Of a stretch of DNA of 64,000 nucleotides, positions 60,325-64,000 are shown in pieces (the first letter of the stretch is position 1; each line of letters starts with the position of its first letter). The position numbers were made by a program, and so were the translations under genes. The stretch comes from Lactobacillaceae bacterium L1_55_11 (GTDB lineage Bacteria; Bacillota; Bacilli; Lactobacillales; Lactobacillaceae). Below the pieces are notes generated by a model. That model was given only the letters and a program-made list of their open reading frames with translations, was not told the DNA's origin and ran no database searches. The stretch is taken from assembly GCA_029433155.1 (NCBI GenBank), contig JAQYTT010000004.1, positions 31,165-95,164 on the forward strand. The letters are read 5' to 3'.

Positions 60325-61519
60325 AGTGGGCTAATTCAAGTAGGCGGGCCCGCAAACGGTCATCGGCCGCGGTAATGTAGGTGCCTAAGATACCACGCTT
60401 TAATAAGATATTTAAACAGTTAAACATCACTTCGGCCTGGAAGGCCTTAATTTGCTTTGTATCCTTTAAGAGGGGTGAGCGCTTATAGATTTCCCGGTGG
60501 GTGACCTTGTCGGGGTTAACCACCATCCGGTCGTGCTCAGCATCATACTCGAAGGGTGGCCCCAGCAGGACCCCAACATAGTTCAGGTCAAAACCCTGGA
60601 CAGTGTAGATGGAACCAACCTCATTAATCGATTCAGGCCGCTCAGCCCAGGGGGTAGTCTGCATATCTAACTCATCCCAGGGCTGATCAAAGTCATCCAT
60701 GATAATATGGTGCTCCTGGTGAGGTCCCCGGCGAAAACCGGTCGTGGCCACCATCCGTGATAGACCCACTTCCCGGTCCTTTTGCTTAATCTTTTGAAAG
60801 ATATCAGCCGCCCGGTCCATGATTTCGAGGTCGTACTCCCCCTGGTTCTTTGGTACCGGTTTTAAGATGCCCTCGGACAACTCATCCAGCCAATCCATCA
60901 CGGCCTGGGGTGCCTTCATCCGGTACTGCTGACCGAGTTGGAAGTAGCGGTGTGGATAAGGTGACAAAACCTCTTCCAGCAGGGCCCGACTCCAATACAT
61001 CTTGCTTTGCATCACCTGCTTAAAGTCAAAGACCACCACGACCACCTTGGCCAACTTAATAATTTCCGCCAGCTGATTTTGCTGGTTAAACTTTACGTAG
61101 GGCTCGGGCTTAGTCAACAAGAGGTGGCCCTCATCAATTAGGACTACGTCGTAGGATTCCTGCTTTTTATGGGCCGCATTAATTAACGACGTTGGCCGCA
61201 CATAATCCTTTTTACGGATGCCGGGTAAGCCCAAACTCATTTCCTGGTACACCTTGAGCAGCTCCGGGTGGTTAACCGTGAAGACATCCCGGGTCTGGTA
61301 ATAGGGACTGTTCTCATCACAGGCACCATTCATCAACTGTTGAAAAAGCTTAGTTAAGATGACACTTTTCCCCGTGCCGGCGGCTCCCTCTAAGACTGCC
61401 ACATGGTGGCCCGGTTCTTTTAGACCCTGCTGGATATAGGTGTTAATCTCCTGTAACAACTGGGCCTGTTGGTCCGAAAGTTGACCGATGTTAAATTTTT
61501 TCAGGGCCGAGTTATCCAC
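60323..61519 (-). CDS. DUF2075-family ATPase
   Basis: The 398-residue protein starts at GTG six bases after TAGGAGG. It has Walker A VLEGAAGTGKSVIL, Walker B VVLIDEGHLLLT, a helicase-like GQQYRMKAPQAVMDWL motif and a late EVGSIYTVQGFDLNYVGVLLG motif typical of UvrD-like superfamily I proteins. DUF2075 proteins are stand-alone relatives of these helicases, sometimes fused to nucleases in defence contexts; here no nuclease or defence neighbour is visible. It lies nine bases after the AEC transporter gene. Confidence 0.85.
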   Translation of the reverse strand: MDNSALKKFNIGQLSDQQAQLLQEINTYIQQGLKEPGHHVAVLEGAAGTGKSVILTKLFQQLMNGACDENSPYYQTRDVFTVNHPELLKVYQEMSLGLPGIRKKDYVRPTSLINAAHKKQESYDVVLIDEGHLLLTKPEPYVKFNQQNQLAEIIKLAKVVVVVFDFKQVMQSKMYWSRALLEEVLSPYPHRYFQLGQQYRMKAPQAVMDWLDELSEGILKPVPKNQGEYDLEIMDRAADIFQKIKQKDREVGLSRMVATTGFRRGPHQEHHIIMDDFDQPWDELDMQTTPWAERPESINEVGSIYTVQGFDLNYVGVLLGPPFEYDAEHDRMVVNPDKVTHREIYKRSPLLKDTKQIKAFQAEVMFNCLNILLKRGILGTYITAADDRLRARLLELAH

Positions 61520-61528
61520 ACGAACCTC

Positions 61529-62473
61529 CTAAATATGCTGGGACAAGAGCATCAGGATTGGCACAATCACCAGGCTTAACACCGTAGTTTCTGCAACTGC
61601 GACGGCCGCATAACGGTCGTCAGCCCCGTAAAGTTCAGAAACCACGGGGGCATTCGTCATGACTGGCATGGCGGCCTGCATAATGAAAACCTGTTTCATC
61701 AAAACTGGTAAGTCAGTTGGGATGACCAGGGCTGCCATCAGCAAGGGCGCTACCACAAAGCGACCCAGCAGGACGCCAACAATCTTCCGTGAGAAACGAA
61801 TGTCTGACAACTTGGTCCGCGAAATGGCAATCCCAATAAAGATCATCGACAGGGGCACGGTCATGTTACCCAAGTCGGTTAAACTCTTGTTCAAAAATAC
61901 TGGTAACTGAATCCGGAATAACACCAGAATCACCCCTAGTATAAAGCCCAACAGGGGTGGTGAGAAAACTTTTTTAGCCACGTCTAAGGCCTTAATCTTA
62001 GTCCCCTGATCACCATCACGCTGTATCAGGTAGACACCCAGGGTCCAAAAGATGGTCGTATTGGCCATGTAGTAGACCAGGACATAGGGCAGGCTGGGTA
62101 CGCCAAAGAGGGCCATGTTAATTGGCAGACCAATAAAAATCGTATTCGAGTTTAAAAACATCGACTCAAAGAGCCCACGCTCACCGCTGCGAATCCGCAA
62201 AACATGGGCGACAGCAATGGCAATCCCAAATAAAATCGCCATCGACAGCAGCGGAAAACGCAGGTCCGGCAAAGTCCGGATCAAAACCTCGGCGGTAAAG
62301 TTCTTCGTAATCGTTGCAATCATGGAAGCTGGCAAAGCAACCTGGGTCACCAACTTCGCAATCAAGCGGGAGGTTTTATGATCAAACCAACCCCGCTTAG
62401 CCAGGCAAAAGCCGACCATAATAATGACCAGAACTTCTAAAACACCGGATATACTATTCCATAACGCCGCCAT
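61529..62473 (-). CDS. AEC-family transporter
   Basis: The 314-residue protein has ten hydrophobic segments in two repeats of five, and family motifs NSNTIFIGLPINMALFG and AAMPVMTNAPVVSELYG. Bacterial members carry malate, other organic acids or related anions; direction and substrate are unknown. GGTGGGCGGCATATG gives the start. It leads a two-gene unit with the DUF2075 ATPase. Confidence 0.88.
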   Translation of the reverse strand: MAALWNSISGVLEVLVIIMVGFCLAKRGWFDHKTSRLIAKLVTQVALPASMIATITKNFTAEVLIRTLPDLRFPLLSMAILFGIAIAVAHVLRIRSGERGLFESMFLNSNTIFIGLPINMALFGVPSLPYVLVYYMANTTIFWTLGVYLIQRDGDQGTKIKALDVAKKVFSPPLLGFILGVILVLFRIQLPVFLNKSLTDLGNMTVPLSMIFIGIAISRTKLSDIRFSRKIVGVLLGRFVVAPLLMAALVIPTDLPVLMKQVFIMQAAMPVMTNAPVVSELYGADDRYAAVAVAETTVLSLVIVPILMLLSQHI

Positions 62474-62563
62474 ATGCCGCCCACCTTACAAAATTAATCA
62501 CAAGGTTCATCATATCACAATCAGGCCAAAATGGCGGAACAATCCCATTCCAATCTGAGAAAT

Positions 62564-62596
62564 TAAAAAACAAGTAGGAATTCCTACTTGTTTTTT
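62564..62596. terminator. Perfect palindromic terminator
   Basis: AAAAAACAAGTAGGAA pairs perfectly with TTCCTACTTGTTTTTT; it is the second terminator in series after the tRNA array. Confidence 0.85.
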
Positions 62597-62642
62597 AACA
62601 TTTATCAGTATGTATGGTTACTTAACTTCATTTCAAATAAAT

Positions 62643-62675
62643 AAAAGCGGCTAGGTAATCACCTAACCGCTTTCA
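62643..62675 (-). terminator. Terminator of the tRNA array
   Basis: AAAGCGGTTAGGT-GATT-ACCTAGCCGCTTT is followed by TATTTATTT on minus, eight bases after the last tRNA. Confidence 0.88.
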
Positions 62676-62682
62676 TATCAGA

Positions 62683-62756
62683 TGGGCCATCCAGGACTCG
62701 AACCTGGGACCTCTGCGTTATCAACACAGCGCTCTAACCAGCTGAGCTAATGGCCC
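62683..62756 (-). tRNA. tRNA-Ile (anticodon GAU)
   Basis: 74 bases; acceptor GGGCCAT/ATGGCCC, anticodon GAT in TTGATAA; CCA is not encoded. It is the last tRNA of the array. Confidence 0.95.
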
Positions 62757-62775
62757 CTCCTTGGTCTGTGACCAA

Positions 62776-62846
<71 letters not shown>

Positions 62847-62874
62847 ATCAAACTTTAAGGGCTTTTACCCTCCA

Positions 62875-62947
62875 TGGCGCGGGACGGAATCGAACCGCCG
62901 ACACATGCAGCTTCAATGCATTGCTCTACCAACTGAGCTACCGAGCC
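62875..62947 (-). tRNA. tRNA-Phe (anticodon GAA)
   Basis: 73 bases; anticodon GAA in TTGAAGC. The acceptor GGCTCGG against CCGCGCC has one T-C mismatch at pair 4-69, where close relatives have T-A. Confidence 0.93.
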
Positions 62948-62969
62948 ATTCTATTGCTTCCAACAGAAA

Positions 62970-63043
62970 CGGTCACAGCGGGGCTCGAACCCGCGATCTC
63001 CTGCGTGACAGGCAGGCGTCCTAACCAGCTAGACCATGCGACC
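62970..63043 (-). tRNA. tRNA-Asp (anticodon GUC)
   Basis: 74 bases; acceptor GGTCGCA/TGTGACC, anticodon GTC in CTGTCAC, discriminator G as expected for Asp. Confidence 0.95.
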
Positions 63044-63045
63044 AA

Positions 63046-63119
63046 TTGCGGGAGTAGGATTTGAACCTACGACCTTCGGGTTATGGGCCCGACGAGCTAC
63101 CGAACTGCTCCATCCCGCG
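63046..63119 (-). tRNA. Initiator tRNA-fMet (anticodon CAU)
   Basis: 74 bases; the unpaired C1-A72 at the acceptor end and three G-C pairs in the anticodon stem (GGG/CCC) mark the initiator. It is followed by tRNA-Asp with a two-base gap. Confidence 0.96.
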
Positions 63120-63144
63120 ATAATATTAAAAGGCTTCGCCTTAA

Positions 63145-63234
63145 AGGAGAATGGGGGATTCGAACCCCCGCGCCGCTTTCGCGACCTGACGGTTTTCAAG
63201 ACCGTTCCCTTCAGCCAGACTTGGGTAATTCTCC
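63145..63234 (-). tRNA. tRNA-Ser (anticodon UGA)
   Basis: 90 bases; long variable arm, acceptor GGAGAAT/ATTCTCC, anticodon TGA in CTTGAAA. The discriminator reads T rather than the usual G. The spacer to fMet holds AAGGC-TTC-GCCTT. Confidence 0.93.
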
Positions 63235-63250
63235 ATTATTCCTGGCCCCA

Positions 63251-63324
63251 TGGACCATGTTGGACTCGAACCAACGACCGGACGGTTATGAGCCGTCTGC
63301 TCTAACCAGCTGAGCTAATGGTCC
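63251..63324 (-). tRNA. tRNA-Ile2 (CAU anticodon, lysidine type)
   Basis: 74 bases; acceptor GGACCAT/ATGGTCC, anticodon CAT in CTCATAA. It closely resembles the Bacillus tRNA-Ile2 and sits in the same place, between Met and Ser, as in trnB. TilS is expected to convert C34 to lysidine so it reads AUA. An elongator Met identity is the alternative. Confidence 0.8.
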
Positions 63325-63337
63325 CGCTTCGAGTCTA

Positions 63338-63411
63338 TCGCGGCGGGGGGAATCGAACCCTCGACCTCTCGGGTATGAACCGAACGCTCTAGCCAGCTGA
63401 GCTACACCGCG
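63338..63411 (-). tRNA. Elongator tRNA-Met (anticodon CAU)
   Basis: 74 bases; acceptor CGCGGTG/CGCCGCG, anticodon CAT in TTCATAC, body like Bacillus elongator Met. The T stem GAGGG against CCCCC contains an A-C mismatch. Confidence 0.85.
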
Positions 63412-63439
63412 ATCCTCTTAACTGATGTCTACTCAGTCA

Positions 63440-63513
63440 TCGGGACGACAGGATTCGAACCTGCGACCCCCTGGTCCCAAACCAGGTGCTCTACCAAGCT
63501 GAGCTACGTCCCG
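63440..63513 (-). tRNA. tRNA-Pro (anticodon UGG)
   Basis: 74 bases; acceptor CGGGACG/CGTCCCG, anticodon TGG in TTTGGGA. Confidence 0.95.
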
Positions 63514-63551
63514 TCTCTTACTGCTTGCCTATCTTGACCCTAACGGGCCCA

Positions 63552-63625
63552 TGCACCTAGCAGGAGTCGAACCTGCAACCTCCTGATTCGTAGTCAGACG
63601 CTCTATCCAGTTGCGCTATAGGTGC
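63552..63625 (-). tRNA. tRNA-Arg (anticodon ACG)
   Basis: 74 bases; acceptor GCACCTA/TAGGTGC, anticodon ACG in CTACGAA, to be edited to ICG by TadA. Confidence 0.95.
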
Positions 63626-63630
63626 ATATA

Positions 63631-63714
63631 TGCCGGCGACCGGGATCGAACCGGTACGATGTCTCCATCGCAGGATTTTAAGTCCTGTGCGTCTGCCTAT
63701 TCCGCCACGCCGGC
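63631..63714 (-). tRNA. tRNA-Leu (anticodon UAA)
   Basis: 84 bases; acceptor GCCGGCG/CGCCGGC, long variable arm, anticodon TAA in CTTAAAA. Confidence 0.95.
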
Positions 63715-63719
63715 ATACA

Positions 63720-63791
63720 AGCGGAAGACGGGATTCGAACCCGCGACCCCCACCATGGCAAGGTGATGTTCTACCACTGAACTACTTCCGC
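63720..63791 (-). tRNA. tRNA-Gly (anticodon GCC)
   Basis: 72 bases; acceptor GCGGAAG/CTTCCGC, anticodon GCC in TTGCCAT, discriminator T. Confidence 0.95.
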
Positions 63792-63798
63792 ATGATTA

Positions 63799-63871
63799 TG
63801 CCGACTAAAGGATTCGAACCTTCGACCCCCGCTTTACAAGAGCGGTGCTCTACCAGCTGAGCTAAGTCGGC
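63799..63871 (-). tRNA. tRNA-Thr (anticodon UGU)
   Basis: 73 bases; acceptor GCCGACT/AGTCGGC, anticodon TGT in CTTGTAA. Confidence 0.95.
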
Positions 63872-63905
63872 AGCTGCGCTTGGCTTCTTATCCCGACGTG
63901 GCGTT

Positions 63906-63927
63906 TTTTGACTGCCTTTAGTCAAAA
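63906..63927. repeat. Hairpin in the Val-Thr tRNA spacer
   Basis: TTTTGACT and AGTCAAAA pair perfectly around a six-base loop. It lacks a T tail in the transcribed direction, so it may guide processing rather than end transcription. Confidence 0.5.
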
Positions 63928-64000
63928 TGGACGCTACAGGGATCGAACCTGTGACCCCCTGCTTGTAAGGCAGGTGCTCTCCCAGCTGAGCTAAGCGTCC
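63928..64000 (-). tRNA. tRNA-Val (anticodon UAC)
   Basis: 73 bases, 5' end at the last base of the window; acceptor GGACGCT/AGCGTCC, anticodon TAC in CTTACAA. An rRNA operon may lie beyond the right edge, since this is the first tRNA after rRNA in the Bacillus trnB layout. Confidence 0.95.

Overview
The window looks like a chromosome segment from a heterofermentative lactic acid bacterium (order Lactobacillales). It carries a phosphoketolase (xpk) whose N-terminal half reads very like Leuconostoc/Weissella enzymes, plus glucose-6-phosphate dehydrogenase, ribokinase, ribose-5-phosphate isomerase and PRPP synthase. The gene order rpsF-ssb-rpsR / gdpP-rplI-dnaB / prs / walRKHI-htrA-rlmH is the classic origin-proximal Firmicutes neighbourhood. 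Coding DNA is GC-rich at third positions (overall I judge near 50%). Genus assignment (Leuconostocaceae or a near relative) is inference. I see no prophage, insertion sequence, CRISPR array or plasmid replication gene cluster.

Layout. 1-12 kb is an accessory strip: a membrane-anchored XRE regulator (cut by the window edge), a trio of small paralogs of unknown function, one of them killed by a Trp-to-TGA change, a LysM/amidase cell-wall lytic protein with a textbook WalR box, an aminotransferase-tautomerase pair, two tandem paralogous amino-acid permeases, small membrane proteins, cadD and a tRNA-Ser. 12-20 kb is nnrE, rlmH, a 0.5-kb intergenic region with seven DnaA boxes, htrA and the walRKHI operon. 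20-24 kb holds an ABC exporter next to three tandem, near-identical 40-residue peptide genes, each with its own ribosome binding site and terminator. This is the best candidate for an undescribed system in the window. 24-34 kb is xpk with a GntR regulator, a YbaK-type deacylase, dnaB, rplI, gdpP, rpsR, ssb and rpsF. 35-46 kb mixes zwf, membrane and Ser-rich proteins, signal peptidase, rbsK/rpiA, thrE and an AdcR-type zinc regulator with its substrate-binding protein. 46-62 kb holds a large secreted unknown protein, a ClC channel, menE-menG, a CopB-type ATPase with a very Met/His-rich tail, a MIP channel, LTA synthase and others. 62.6-64 kb is a run of 14 tRNA genes, all on the minus strand, whose order follows the Bacillus subtilis trnB array with a few members missing.

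How the parts fit. Most housekeeping genes between 13.7 and 34.9 kb, and the tRNA array, run on the minus strand, so replication probably enters from the right-hand side of the window. Central carbon flow (zwf to phosphoketolase, rbsK/rpiA, prs) is well represented. Cell-envelope upkeep recurs: WalRK and its accessory proteins WalH/WalI, HtrA, an amidase with a WalR box, GdpP (c-di-AMP breakdown), LtaS and signal peptidase. WalR-like boxes also precede two of the three tandem peptide genes, which suggests, but does not prove, that the peptides belong to the envelope-stress network. Several genes (ABC exporter, gntR, ybaK, menE, ltaS) have an extended -10 element 6-9 bases before the start codon and no leader, suggesting leaderless mRNAs.
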